From the NCBI RefSeq assembly GCF_000315625.1, contig NW_005434583.1, positions 32,032 to 96,031 of the forward strand: a DNA stretch of 64,000 bases, in the 5' to 3' direction. The notes beneath the pieces were generated by a model. The model made no database searches and had not been told where the DNA came from. It saw only the letters and a list, made by a program, of their open reading frames with translations. A program made the translations under genes and the position numbers. Of this stretch, positions 14,060 through 29,000 are shown in pieces. The stretch is from Guillardia theta CCMP2712 (Eukaryota > Cryptophyceae > Pyrenomonadales > Geminigeraceae). How positions within the stretch are numbered: the stretch's first letter is position 1; each line of letters opens with the position of its first letter.

Positions 14060-15853
14060 TCAAGCCCCTTCCAGGTTAACCACAAAGCTGCCATTGCTCG
14101 ACCGACGTTCCTCCTCTTCGTTGGATTTTCTGCTTATCCCGGCGTACTCCACAACCTCAGGAGCCATCTCGACGTTGACCATCTCCTCAAACTTCTCGAT
14201 TCGCGCAGGACCATGCTCTTCTTCCTTCTCAGCCCCTAGGAACATGGAGCCAAACCCAGGCATCCAGATGATAGGGACCAACATCCCAGTGATCATTGCC
14301 AGCCAGCCCAGCATGCAGAACGCAGGCCTTCCTCCGATCCTCACCAAGAAATTGCCTCCTAGAGCTCCTGCCGTCCCTCCTGCTCCGACAAGCCCTGCCA
14401 CCCCTCCGATGGCTGAAGGCTCGACGAAAGGTACAACAGCGAAGCAAGCGCCTTCCGTCATGTTCGTCAGGGTTGCCCAGAAGAAGAGCGCTACTAGTGC
14501 GCCTGTGATGCCACTCGAACTCTGTGTGCAACTAGCGAAGGCAAGCAGGGATGAGCCCATTGCAATGGTACACAAAAACAGGGCCCACAGACGGCCACGG
14601 ACCCCAAAGAGTTTGAACATCTCGTCAGAGACAAAGCCGCCTAGCGGTCTTGCAAAGAGGTTGCACAGACCAAATAGCGAAGCTGCCATCCCACCCTGTG
14701 CCTGAGTCAGGGTGAAAGCTTGCGAGAGGTACAAGGGCATGTTGCTGTTCACGACCAGCTCTACTCCGAAGGAAAAAGCATAACAGGCGAAGAGAATCCA
14801 ACAGTTCCAATTCTTTGCTGCTAGAACCAGAGACTTCTGTGCAATGTTGGTTGGCTCCCCTCCAGATGCCAGTATTGCTTCTTCAGTCGTTAAGTTTTTC
14901 ACGCCATCACTCTTTCCATCCTTCGCTTTCTCCTCCTTGTCCTTTCGCATGTCGCAAAAATTCCCCTCCGGGGAGTCATCCGTGAAGAACAAGATAACAA
15001 TTCCCGTGATGAACAAGAGGGAAGGAGGCCATGCAAGTGTGTACTTCCATGCTTGATTGTTCGTGTAACCTTGCGACTTGAACGATGCAAATACAGTGCC
15101 CATGATTGCAAGCGACGCCCCTCCTCCAAGGTTTCCCCATCCTGCCGAGGTTGCGTTGGCAAGACCAACCACGTTGGTATGGAACATCAGGCTAGTCCAC
15201 AGCTGGGTGAGTACAAAGGAGCCGCCCACCAGTGAGATGAAGAACCTGACAGCAAGGAGCCCTGATAAGTTGGTCACTGCCGCAGCACAGAACCCTGGTA
15301 TGGACAAGAGGATCAGCAGCACAGAGTAGGTCCTCCTCACTCCATAGCTATCAGCAATGGGCCCAATGAAAATACGGATAATCAAGGTGCCTGACACGGA
15401 CATGACATTGGACGTCGTGATGTCCGAGGCGGACAGGCCCAGCCCTCCGCACCCTGCTCCCACACGGTCGTCGTAGGGGGCACACTGCGCGCAGATCTTG
15501 TCCTTCCCGAGAGCCAAGGGATCGGGGAAGTTGATAGCACACTGCTGGCAGACAGGGGAGTCTGCGCTCAGGCAGGGAGGCTTCTTGATGGTCACCATGA
15601 GCGGTGGGATAGCAAACCACATGGTGAAGCAAATAAAGAAGGCAAACCAAGAGGCGTGGAAAGCTCTCATGTGTGGTCGCTTGAGTGACAGCAGATCAAT
15701 CTTGGTCTTCCTGCCATTGACGTATCCTGGTCCATGGTGTGCTTGTCCTGACGTATCGTGGAAGATCGCATCCTCGTGCGTATGTTGTTCCTCAGTATCC
15801 GGAGAAGCCTTGCCCTCATGTTTCGCCTGTTCACGGTCTATTCTTTGATCCAT
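14060..15853 (-). CDS. NRT2: NRT2/NNP-type nitrate (nitrite) transporter, MFS
   Basis: A single uninterrupted frame of 597 residues, full length for the family. The charged N-terminal tail (about 60 residues) is followed by AFHASWFAFFICFTMWFAIP, the first NNP helix. After a Cys-rich extracellular loop (CQQC, CAQC) comes GPIADSYGVRRTYSVLL, the MFS loop 2-3 motif. The nitrate signature appears as NATSAGWGNLGGGASLAIMG in helix 5, and a second such helix reads AGLVGAGGTAGALGGNF. About twelve hydrophobic segments are visible. The C-terminal tail is acidic and soluble. The role is proton-coupled nitrate uptake at the plasma membrane, feeding nitrate assimilation. Lack of introns stands out, since almost every other gene here is split. 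Confidence 0.93.
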   Translation of the reverse strand: MDQRIDREQAKHEGKASPDTEEQHTHEDAIFHDTSGQAHHGPGYVNGRKTKIDLLSLKRPHMRAFHASWFAFFICFTMWFAIPPLMVTIKKPPCLSADSPVCQQCAINFPDPLALGKDKICAQCAPYDDRVGAGCGGLGLSASDITTSNVMSVSGTLIIRIFIGPIADSYGVRRTYSVLLILLSIPGFCAAAVTNLSGLLAVRFFISLVGGSFVLTQLWTSLMFHTNVVGLANATSAGWGNLGGGASLAIMGTVFASFKSQGYTNNQAWKYTLAWPPSLLFITGIVILFFTDDSPEGNFCDMRKDKEEKAKDGKSDGVKNLTTEEAILASGGEPTNIAQKSLVLAAKNWNCWILFACYAFSFGVELVVNSNMPLYLSQAFTLTQAQGGMAASLFGLCNLFARPLGGFVSDEMFKLFGVRGRLWALFLCTIAMGSSLLAFASCTQSSSGITGALVALFFWATLTNMTEGACFAVVPFVEPSAIGGVAGLVGAGGTAGALGGNFLVRIGGRPAFCMLGWLAMITGMLVPIIWMPGFGSMFLGAEKEEEHGPARIEKFEEMVNVEMAPEVVEYAGISRKSNEEEERRSSNGSFVVNLEGA

Positions 15854-17069
15854 TGTGTCTGATGTGCACTAGCTCGACTTAGTTCCAGCAAGAGATACTC
15901 TCCACACAGTCAGCTCCAATGCCTATTGCTCTTCGTTCCTTTCTGTCAATACTTGAGTGCACCCAATGCGAACGGCATCCAAATACCACTGTTTGAGTTT
16001 CCTGTTTCAGAGTTTGAAGATAAAACAACACTTGCTTGTCACTGCCGCATTCTATATCTCATATCATCAGCATCTTGTCCCTTGAATCCATCGCTCCTCT
16101 CCTTTCTGTCTTGCACTTGTTCTCCTCCTTGCTCTGTCCCCTTCGCTCCCTCCTACGTACCAGGCTCATCCCTCCAATACAGAAAGGGTTGCTCGGAGGG
16201 GGTGGGGGTACAGGAAATCGTCGATGGCAGTCGAACGACACACCTCTATGGGTGGGTAGTCAAAGACTCTCTGTGGGGTGGGTGGTATTGCTTGAGTTGT
16301 CCGCAGGAAGGGGTTTGTATATCTGATAAAACCACCGGATATTGTGGGGTAGGGTCCTCCATTATCAGGTAAACGTGGGAGAGAGGGGTAGTGACTGGAA
16401 TTGGGTGGGTGGGGTTGATGGGCTGACAGTAGGGGTACTTGTTTTAGGTGCAACGAAACACAAATAAAACACAATTTTTTTAAAAAATATTTTTGACTTA
16501 AAATAAAACCGAATAATCACTAACAGTATACAAAATCATTTAAATATATATTAAATAGCTTTTAAAAATATCTGTCTTTGTAAAAATATTCTAAACCTAT
16601 GTACACGGGGACGAACTCCGAGGGCTTAGCTGCGTCTCCCAATCTATTGAAATTTCCTACCGAAATATGACCAACGTTTCTGAAAACTGAGGCAGAAATA
16701 TCAAATTGATTTCTGATCTCATGAAATACCGGCGGGCCGCAGCTTGACTTCGGCCGGCCATGCCAGGAGTAAAACTTAGCTCAGTTATCCGCTCAAATTT
16801 TACTCACCGGTACCACCATGGCTGGGCAGCCGGGGCCCGGGCAGTCCTGACACTGAGGAAGAAGAAAAGTTGAGACGCATCATGCCTGCTGAGCAGGCTG
16901 AAGATGGAGGAAGACTCCTAGGCTCGACGCCTGGGCTTGCTCATCTGAAGGGAATCATGCTTGAGGAAAGATCCACTGCTCGAGTGCAAGGCAGTCTGAA
17001 AGGATCCTTGCTCCGTCCCTGATAGTCGTTTCGGCATCGATGCCTTGTTCGATGAATCGTGTGATCGCA
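15854..17069. other. Divergent spacer with GGGGTAG-rich, AT-rich and GC-rich blocks
   Basis: Holds both promoters for the nitrate transporter (-) and the beta-helix gene (+). From 16190 to 16440 it is GGGGTA/GGGTGGG-rich, from 16440 to 16610 strongly AT-rich, and from 16730 to 16850 GC-rich with GGCCGGCC and GGGGCCCGGG palindromes. No gene supported. Confidence 0.5.
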
Positions 17070-18889
17070 ATGTCAGGCGTACGTGGTTTCGCGAGCAGAA
17101 TCTGGTATTTCTTCGTGCTTTGTTTGCTTTCAGGCACTGTAGGAAGAGTAGAAGTAGGACCTGGACATGGGGTGGTACTGCTCCGTTTGAGAGGAGGGCA
17201 AACGGGGTTGAACAGAACTATCGTCGTTCCGAGCAAGGAATGCCCATCCATTCGGGATGGACTGGAAGAGGCCTGCATGATTGACGAGCTCAAGCTGAAG
17301 CAAGGGGTGCACAAACTTCCCTTCTCGTACCCCATAGTATCGAGGACTGTGCATGTTAAGGGAGAGGAAGAGACTTGGATCATCGGGAGGTGGAAGGTCT
17401 CGGAAGAGGGAGGGGGAAGGTGATGTCCCATCGCGGCGATGTTCATCTGACCCTGTTGCGACGCTTGCGACAGCTTCAGTCGGCTCAAGATCGCGGAAGC
17501 TCCATCAGCCAAGGCGCCGACAACAGAAGAAGACGATTGTGATCGCATTTCCTCCTCCTGCCCTCGAGCATCACTGACTTTCAACACGACTAGTGAGCAC
17601 GTTTGACATCTCCGACTCCAAGTGGTCTTTCTACAAAGTTTGTCTGCACAATATCCAGGGAGTTGCTGTGGGTTGCAAGAGCATCGGTCGAATCAGCGCT
17701 TACCATTAGCCCTGTAATGTGCAGATCCATGGAACTTCTGCAGCCAACGTGCTTATGGACAACTGTCTAGTAGGAGGCGGTTCCCCAGAGCCCAACGGGC
17801 AGGCAAAGTGAGGGAGAGGAGAGAATGCTTGGATATCCTCATGATCGCTTCTTCTGCTTGTACATTACATTGTTTTTTCGTTCTTTGTGCTTCCCTGGTC
17901 TTTGCTGTGCACTCTTCAGTGATTGTCGTGGCAGGATCGGTATCATCATGAGCAACAGATGCCGTCTGGAGCTCAACCAGAGCACTGTTTGCCTGCCTTG
18001 CTGCTCGACTAGCATCTCACCCCTTCCCCCAGATTGCCTGGTGCGAAAACTTTGGGGTTGACATCGATGCGCAGACGCACATGCAGCTCCTGCAATGCTC
18101 CGTCAGAGAAAACAGGCGAGACTTCAAGGGGGGAGGCTGAGGATGATGTTCCAGGGCTCGGCAGGATTGGAATTCAGGTCGGCGATGGCTGTGTCGCCGA
18201 CATCCAGGAATGTGAATTCGAAAATGCCGTATGCTCGCTGAGGTAGCTTCCCGATCTTCCTTCACCATTATGTGATGTCCGAGCTTCAAACCTGGCAGGA
18301 TCGACGAGAGGGCACGTTACACGTCGCAGATCTTCCTGCGCAACAGCTCCATGGATCGGAATGTGAGTCTGAATGCCGCCCAAAGGCCAACGTGTGGAGA
18401 CATGAGGAGCAAGGAATGAGCAGAGAGCAAACAGGGAGGGCAGGGGCAGGGGCAGGGGCAGGGGCAAGGGCAGGGGCAGGTGGTGGTTGAGTGAGTTGGA
18501 GTTGGAGCTTTGCTTCAAAGTTGATACAGTGCGTTGATGGGAATTTTCAGGTCTGGTTTGGAGGGAGAAGGCCTGTCCGCAACAGGAACGACCCTGAGGA
18601 TCTGGTGAAGGAGCACATGATGAAGTGCAGCGCTGACGGCATGACAAGGTGGGAGACAGCACCTGGTCCTCGGAGAATCAGGTGAGAGAGAAGGAGAGGG
18701 TAAGGGGAGGCGCGAGTTGGGGCAGAGGAGAGAGTCTGAGATGTGAGGAAATGGAGGGGAGCGCGAGGAGGATGATGATGAGGGAGGGAAGGGAAGAGGA
18801 TGACGAGTCAGGTTTTCCTTTGATGAGTTTGACAGGAGGACCGATCGAATGTGTACCAGTACACGGATATCTCATACAATTATATGTGA
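17070..18889 (+). CDS. Secreted protein, probably right-handed beta-helix type
   Basis: I take the Met at 17070 (another lies at 17040). A hydrophobic signal (WYFFVLCLLSG) follows. The exons I can read give, in order: WIIGRWKVSE, FDISDSKWSFYKVCLHNIQG, IHGTSAANVLMDNCLVGGG, IGIIMSNRCRLELNQST joined to IAWCENFGVDID, GIGIQVGDGCVADIQECEFE, IFLRNSSMDRN and VWFGGRRPVRNRND. The last exon (EDRSNVYQYTDISYNYM) stops at 18889. Short rungs with the pattern (V/I)xxC(x)F/L and Asn/Gly turns suggest a parallel beta-helix, as in pectate-lyase-like or periplasmic copper-binding folds. No catalytic residues can be assigned. Several exon phases are unsettled, so the exact protein is not certain. The 3' end is only 70 bp from the 3' end of the next, convergent gene. 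Confidence 0.55.
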
Positions 18890-18959
18890 GGGGAGAAGAA
18901 TGAAGATTGATGGAGATGTTGATGTTTTGCATGATTTCTCTCAACTTGACATGGTGGCG

Positions 18960-22378
<3,419 letters not shown>

Positions 22379-22459
22379 CCTCCTCCCGCGCCTGCATGTC
22401 AGAGTCAAAGCCCTGAGCTGTCGTTTCCTTCCTCCCCTTCCCTTGTCTTCCTTCACTTC

Positions 22460-22559
22460 NNNNNNNNNNNNNNNNNNNNNNNNNNNNNNNNNNNNNNNNN
22501 NNNNNNNNNNNNNNNNNNNNNNNNNNNNNNNNNNNNNNNNNNNNNNNNNNNNNNNNNNN
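22460..22559. other. Assembly gap, 100 N
   Basis: Exactly 100 undetermined bases, a standard scaffold gap size, so the true length is unknown. It sits between the 3' end of the giant gene and the putative 5' end of the glycosyltransferase-like gene and may hide an upstream exon of the latter. Confidence 0.98.
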
Positions 22560-22673
22560 GGGAGGGAAGCGTCACAGCTTTCCTCATTTTTAATACAACG
22601 AAACAGGAAGAATCTCCTCCTCCTCCTCCTCCTCCTCCTCCTCCTCCTCCCTGCTTCCCTCCTCCTTCACATC

Positions 22674-25600
22674 TCACCCCTTGAAGCCCGGAGGCGGTTC
22701 CCACTGCGACTGCCCCGTCCTTGTGTTGTGGTAGAAGGTCAGACCGCTGTCAGGGTCCAAGTGCGCCGTCCACTCGCTCCCCTCCTTGACCTGATCCTCA
22801 GGCTCAGCGCAGTCCTCGAACTCCTCCTTCTGGCTCTCCTCCTGCGGAAACTCCCACGTCGATCTCCCCGACGCAGCATGGTGATAAAAAGTCAGCCCGG
22901 ACTCCTCGTCATGGTGAGCCGTCCACCCTGCAGGAAGTTTCTCCGCCTCCTTCTTCCCTGCCTGCTGCTGGGGCTTCGGCTGCTGCTGGGGCTGCTGGGG
23001 CTGCTGGGGCTGTGACAGCCGCTGGTCGTGGTGAGGCTTGGAAGGGAGGGGCCTTCTTGGCGGCTCCTCCCGGGCCTGGAGCGCGTGGGGGCCAGCGGAG
23101 GGCAAGGAGCCTCGTCCCGTGCTGGCGGTCTGGTTGGCTGCCTCCTCCTGCTCGCTCCTTCGCGGGGGCTTCTCCTTGTGCATGTGCTTGGCGGCCTCGA
23201 TGAGGTCAGCGTTGATCTGGTTCCTCGCCTGCATCCTCCCTGCCATGTCCAGCGCGGAGATCCATCGATCCTTCTCCTCTGCCGTTGGGGCTGCGAGCAC
23301 GAGCTTGTGCGCGCGCTTGGGGGCGTGGAAGAACTCCTGGTTGAGGAGGACGGGGCTCTTGAAGTCGATGCGGAACGCGTACTTGCCTGCTCTCGCGCTC
23401 TTGCACTCCCTCACCTCGAAGCCAGCAGGGATCGGGAACCTCGCGTCCGGCCCCGAGTGCCAGCACGACACGTTGCCATGCGCGTCTAAGTTCATCCGGA
23501 CCCTCCGCCACTTACCCTTCCCCTCCTCGAAGTCGAGCCATCCGTCCTTGGGGTTGTACTGGTTAACGTCCTCCCAGCTCTTCTCCCCCCTCTTCGCGTG
23601 CTGCTGCTGCTGCTGTTGCTGCGCCTTCGGCTCTTCCTCCCCTCGAGGCTCGAACGATGCGTCCTGTGCCCTTAGGGCCTCGAAGGCTGCCTTCCAGCTC
23701 GACTCCGACCAGCCGCACGAGGCCGCAAACTTGTCGCTTGCAAGATCCCAAAGCTGGCCCACGGGCGCCTCGTGCCCCTCGACAGCGTGCAAGAGGCGGA
23801 GGGAGTTCACCACCCAGAAGCTTCCTCGCTTCCCTCCCGTCCCCGCATCGTCCCAGACGGGCTCAGGGCGCAGGTGAGCTTGCGAGCACCAGCTCTTGGG
23901 CACGCAGCGCATGCAGTCGAGGCGCGGGGGCTGGCTGGAGGTGGAGCAGACCATTCCCATGGCAACGAAGTCCTTGGTGGGAGGGACGGCCTTCCAGACG
24001 TACACCTTGACGCTGCCGGAGCACTTGGACCATGACATCTTGAACTTGACAGGGTGCGGGAGGAAGGAGTTGAGATGCTCCTCGTCCAGCCTCGGGCTCT
24101 TCGAGAGTGTCCCAACCTGCGCGTCTAGCAGCTCGAGGGTCATCGCCTTGAACTCTGCAGGAGGTCGGTTCATCCTCGGCCTCCCGATGCCGATGGCAGC
24201 GTAGTGTCCCAGTTGCACCTCAACTACGTTCCTCTTCAGGATCGACGGGTCCCACTTGGCATGCCAGATGCTCGTCTCCTTCCTCGCCCCCGAGTAGTCG
24301 CTGTTCCACACGTGCAGCCAGTGGTCCACCGCCTTCACCCTCACCTTAATCTGCTCCAGGTCTTTCCACGAAGGCGCCAGCCGCTGCCGCGTCTCCCGCA
24401 CCTCCTGGTCAAGGTAGAGCTCGTCGATGGGCTTCGGCCTGATGTCAGAGAAGTTCATCGCCTTGCCCAGCTGGGTGGTGGCCTCGTCTGCCGACTCATC
24501 CTCCACCTCGAAGGCTGCGTTGAAGTCCGCGAACCTGATCCTCCCATCGCCGCTCTTGTCCACGAAGCGGACGATGGCGTAGATGTCGTCGGGCGTCAGG
24601 CGCATGCCCAGCCACTCCAAGCCTCCCCACAGCTCCGAGCAGCTGCAGGCAGGAGAGTCAGAGAGAGTGAGGGGAGCGAAAGGAGTCGAGGGAGTAGATG
24701 GTGAGCAGGAGAGTACAAGAAGAGAGTCAAACATCGCACGAAAGTAGGACAAAGACAAAACCAGGAAGTTGAGGAGGAGGAGGAGGAGGAGGAGGAGGAG
24801 GAGGAGGCAGGGGGATGAGCAGCAGGAGACCTGAGGAGTCCATCGCGATCGTAGTCGAAGCCTCTGAAGACATCGAAGACCTTGAGGCCGTTCCTTCGGA
24901 TCGAGCTCCTGACTGCCGTGATGATGGATAGGAACTCCAGGTGGTGATACTCGTCAGGGGTGAGGAGCAAGCGCGATACCGGGCACTCCCTCCAGTCCTT
25001 GAGTGCTCGCCTCCTGCACATGCGAACCTCGTTGAAGAACGTCTGCCTCTCCTCCCGCGAGTTGTTCTGAATCGCCCGGATGGAGGTCCCTACGATCTTG
25101 TCCTCGAAGTAGAGCTGCGAGTCGAGGAAGCGGTAGGAGGTGACAGCGGTGAGGTGCTGGAGGGGAGGAGACGGCACGAAGCCCTTGCTGGTGTCCAGCA
25201 GGATGCCGCTCATCCCCTTGGTGATCATCCTGAGCCCGACAGAGCACAAGGCTCCTTCCTCCACCAGCCGACTCCCCTGCCGCTGATGGATGATCCCTCT
25301 AAGATGCTCCGCCTCGTCCAGTGCGATCGCCACGTAGAACCTCGGGCGGTGGACGGTGTTGAAGGCCTGGCTGACCATCATCCTGTCAACGTCCGCGAAC
25401 GAGGCGCGGAAGTCGCCGGGGGGGCTAGCGCGACTCTCGGAGACCCTGTGGACGAGCTTGCTGAAGCTATCGTCGGTGAGCGTCGGGTCGACGAGCTCGG
25501 CGAAGAGGCGGAACTCGTTAAGGGAGAGGTATCCCTTCCTGTCCACGTCGAAGAGGTCGAACGTCCGCTGCAGCCTCATCCTCCTATCGGGAGAGTCGAA

Positions 25601-25985
25601 CATGATCCCTACCTCCGACGCCGCCACCTCCTTCACCTCCGACACGTCCGGGATCCACTCGAGGATCACCGTGATGTTCTTCAGCCTCCTGTGCGCGCTC
25701 ATGCACCAGACCCGGTGGAAGTGATTCTCCGACATGAGCAGGTACGGGTGGAACTGGATCGGCTTGCCGCCCTCCTTGAATCCCAAGTCCTTGTACACAT
25801 AAAAGTCCGAGCAGGGATAGAAGGCTTTCTTCATCCCTTCGCTCCCCTGCGCCAGGCTCTTGACCGGCCATGGCGTGTGGGTCTGCCTCTTCGTTGAGAA
25901 CGGAAGCTTTCCGGTCCCTGCTTGCTCCAGCTCCATCGTCTCCTCCTCCATCTCCTTCTCTTGCTCTTGCTCTTGCTCCTGTTCT

Positions 25986-26026
<41 letters not shown>

Positions 26027-29000
26027 TGCTGACAGCGTCCGCTCTTCGATGAACTCACTCTCAGGTAACTGCGCAGGCCGTTCTTCACTCTTCTCGTCCG
26101 TCCACGTGGCGATCTTTTTGATATGATTGACCTGCTCCCGCTCCTCATCTCGTTCCAGCAGGTCGTTGTTCTGACGATGCATGTCCGCTAGCCTCTCCGA
26201 GAAAGTTCTCTCACGCGGGATTTCACTCTCAATCTTATGAAAGATGAGTCAGCCGCACAGGAGGAGAGAGGAGGAGGAGGAGGAGGAGGAGGAGTAAAGG
26301 AGTGAGGAGTGAGGAGTGAGGAGTGAGGGAGAAGAAGGAGGAAGGAGGAGGACGAGCCCAGTGGAGGGAATGAGAGGACGAGAGGAGGGAGGATGCGGTG
26401 TGGGACACAAAGGGGTAGGTGGCAAGAAGACAAGAGGGGGGAGGGGTGGGGTGGGTTTCAGACCTGGAAGTCGAGCCTCTCGAGGAAGGCATCGATACAG
26501 CGAACGAGCTTCTTGTCAGAGTCTGTAGTTCCCACGTCGTTGCACCGCCACACCAGGAAGTTGAAGGCGTTCTTCCTCCACACGTTGCGCATGTTCTGCT
26601 CGCACAGCATGTTGAACTGGACCTTCTCCGACCTCATGGAGTTCACGACGAGCCATGCGGAGACTCGCTCGAGCAAGTTCAGCTTCTCCTCCTGCGACTT
26701 CTGCGACTTGACGGCCTTGAGATTGTCGTCGATCAGCTGCTGCACTTCGGGGATGACGAAAAGTTGGATCGTCTGCCCCATCCCGATCCCTCGCATCCTG
26801 TACGCCCCCTGCGCGTAGTCGCGGAAGGTCATGTCCTTGCCGAGGGTGAGGACGGCCTTGGCGTTGAGGCAGTGCTGTATGTCCATCCCTGTGGTGTGAA
26901 CCTGATCGTAGAAGGCGAACCTTCTTGCCTTGTGGATGTCGCACTGGTTCAGGGGCACTACCTTGTGCCCGTCCCTCAGCAGGATCATCTTCCTATCCAG
27001 CTCATCGAGGAACACCACTCCCTCTGCCCAGCTGAGTCCGGCCTCGATCAGATAGCTCGCCACCTCCAGGTTCGTCATGCCTGTGATCAGGGCGCCGGTG
27101 TCGATGAGCGCGTGATACTGCGGGTCCGAGCTGCTGGCGATGAGGTCGAGGAGGCTCTTGACGCTCCAAGGGGACTCGATCATCTTGGAGCTGACGACTT
27201 TGGGGTCTGTCAGCACGTGCTGCAGCTTCCCGTCTGTCCCCCGGTCGTACCGACACTTGCCGAGCTCCAGAGGAAGGAGCTCCGATGGCGTCCCTGAGAA
27301 TCCCAGGCGCCGTTTGAAGAGCATGTCGCCTCCCAGCTCCTGCCCGGACGCCGACAGCTTCATGGCCTGATGCTTGAGCACGTCGGGGAATATGGTGTTG
27401 TGCAGGTAGTTGTGGATGAGCTGGGGGAGGCGGTGGAGGAGCTTGAAGAGAGGCTCGAACTGCTCAGGGTCGTCGAAGTCTATAAGGCGCAAAGGCCAAA
27501 CTTCCACAGGGTCGCTCCTCAGCTTCCTCACCCCGGGGACTTGGAGCATCTTCTGGTGCTCCTCTCGTGCGATCCCCCGGACGACCCCCCCGGCCAGGTA
27601 GACCCACTCCACGAATTGCCTCGAGCTCGGCCTCTTGGCGAATGGCCCTTCCTCGTCGAACATGGACTGCTGCAGGTCTTTCAGCAGGCCCTTCAGCTCG
27701 TAGTGTCGGAGCCCCTCGTAGCGGAAGGCTAGGATGGTGAGCGAGATAACGATGTCGGGGTGCGCGAACTCCGAGCGCTCGCTGGGCACATCCTTGCCAA
27801 CGAAGGGGACGGCGGTGATGGAGCGAGACTTGGGGACAAGGTACTCGGCGGACTTCTCTCTCTCGATCTGCTCGAGCGAGAGCAGCCCGTAGGAGACTCG
27901 GTCGATCTTGGCGAGGACGAACGGGATAACGGAGTGAATGAGCTCGTGGCAGAGGTTGAGCATCTTGAACACCTCGTCGTCCACCTTTTCCACGTTGATC
28001 CCGATCTTGGAGAATCGCTCGCTGCCCTCGCTGCTCGACTTCTCGACCGAAAGGTAGGAGATGATATGCGCATCGTCCACCCCCGACTTCCTCTGCATCG
28101 AAAACCAGAACACGGCCCACCTGATGAGAATCGGGCGGATCTTTTCGTTGTAGAACCTTCTGCTCAGCAGCACAAGGTGCGGAGTCCGCTGCAAGACCCT
28201 CAGGCTCGTCCCTTCCTCGATGACGACTTGGATCTCGCGCAAGACCTTCTCCGCCTCAGCGCTGCCATGCAGGGGCACGCTCATGGAGCCGGAGGTGGCG
28301 TAGAAGAGGGCGTCGAGGAGGTGGTACGGGATCTCCCACCGGAACCCCTTGCCCGTGTTGGTCTCGGTGAGATCCAGCGGCTCCTTCTTCCCGATGGGGA
28401 AGTTCAGCTCCGACTTGAGGGGATGAAGGACGAGGTCGACCTCGTCCATGAGCAGGGCTCCGGAGAAGAACAGCTCGAGGATCCGCACGCACAGCTTGGC
28501 CTGCGACCTCAAGTTCCCGACGTCGAGGTTCTGGCTCGAGGAGGCCGAGGGCGAGTGGTCGAGCATGTGGAGGATCTCGATGTACTTGAGGAAGAAAGCC
28601 TTGATGTCCACCGGAGTCGTGACCACCACTGCCTTGCTGTTCCTCGCCTTCACCAGCTTCCTGTACGTGTCCATCGTGACGTTGCGGAAGCGGTCGAACT
28701 TGAAGGTGTAGACGGGTTTCCGGATGAGCGCCGAGAACCTTTCTCTCATGATGTACCGCGAAAACTCCAGCAGGGCCCTGGGGACCACCTGGACAACCAG
28801 CCGCTTCCCATCTGCGAGCATGAGAGCCAGCAGCGGGCAGACGACCGTCGTCTTCCCTGCCCCCATGATCAGCTGCTGGCACGTCGACCCTCGCTTCGGG
28901 TCAGAGACGGCAGACATGAACTCCTGCACAAGGTCGACTTGCTGGTCCCTCAGCATGACGTTATGGATATACTCGAAGACCAGGAAGCGAGGGTCGAAAC

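Noticed and set aside
16955-17587. 210-residue open frame on -
   Set aside because: Overlaps exons of the + strand beta-helix gene that carry a signal peptide and clear splice joins. The minus frame has no domain.
23038-23877. 279-residue and other + frames over the 3' part of the giant gene
   Set aside because: Antisense to the PH and WW coding exon; Cys/Ser runs come from the CAG-rich codons of the Gln tract.
24941-25897. 318-residue open frame on +
   Set aside because: Antisense to exon 3 of the giant gene, with Arg/Glu/Leu/His-rich composition typical of a shadow frame.
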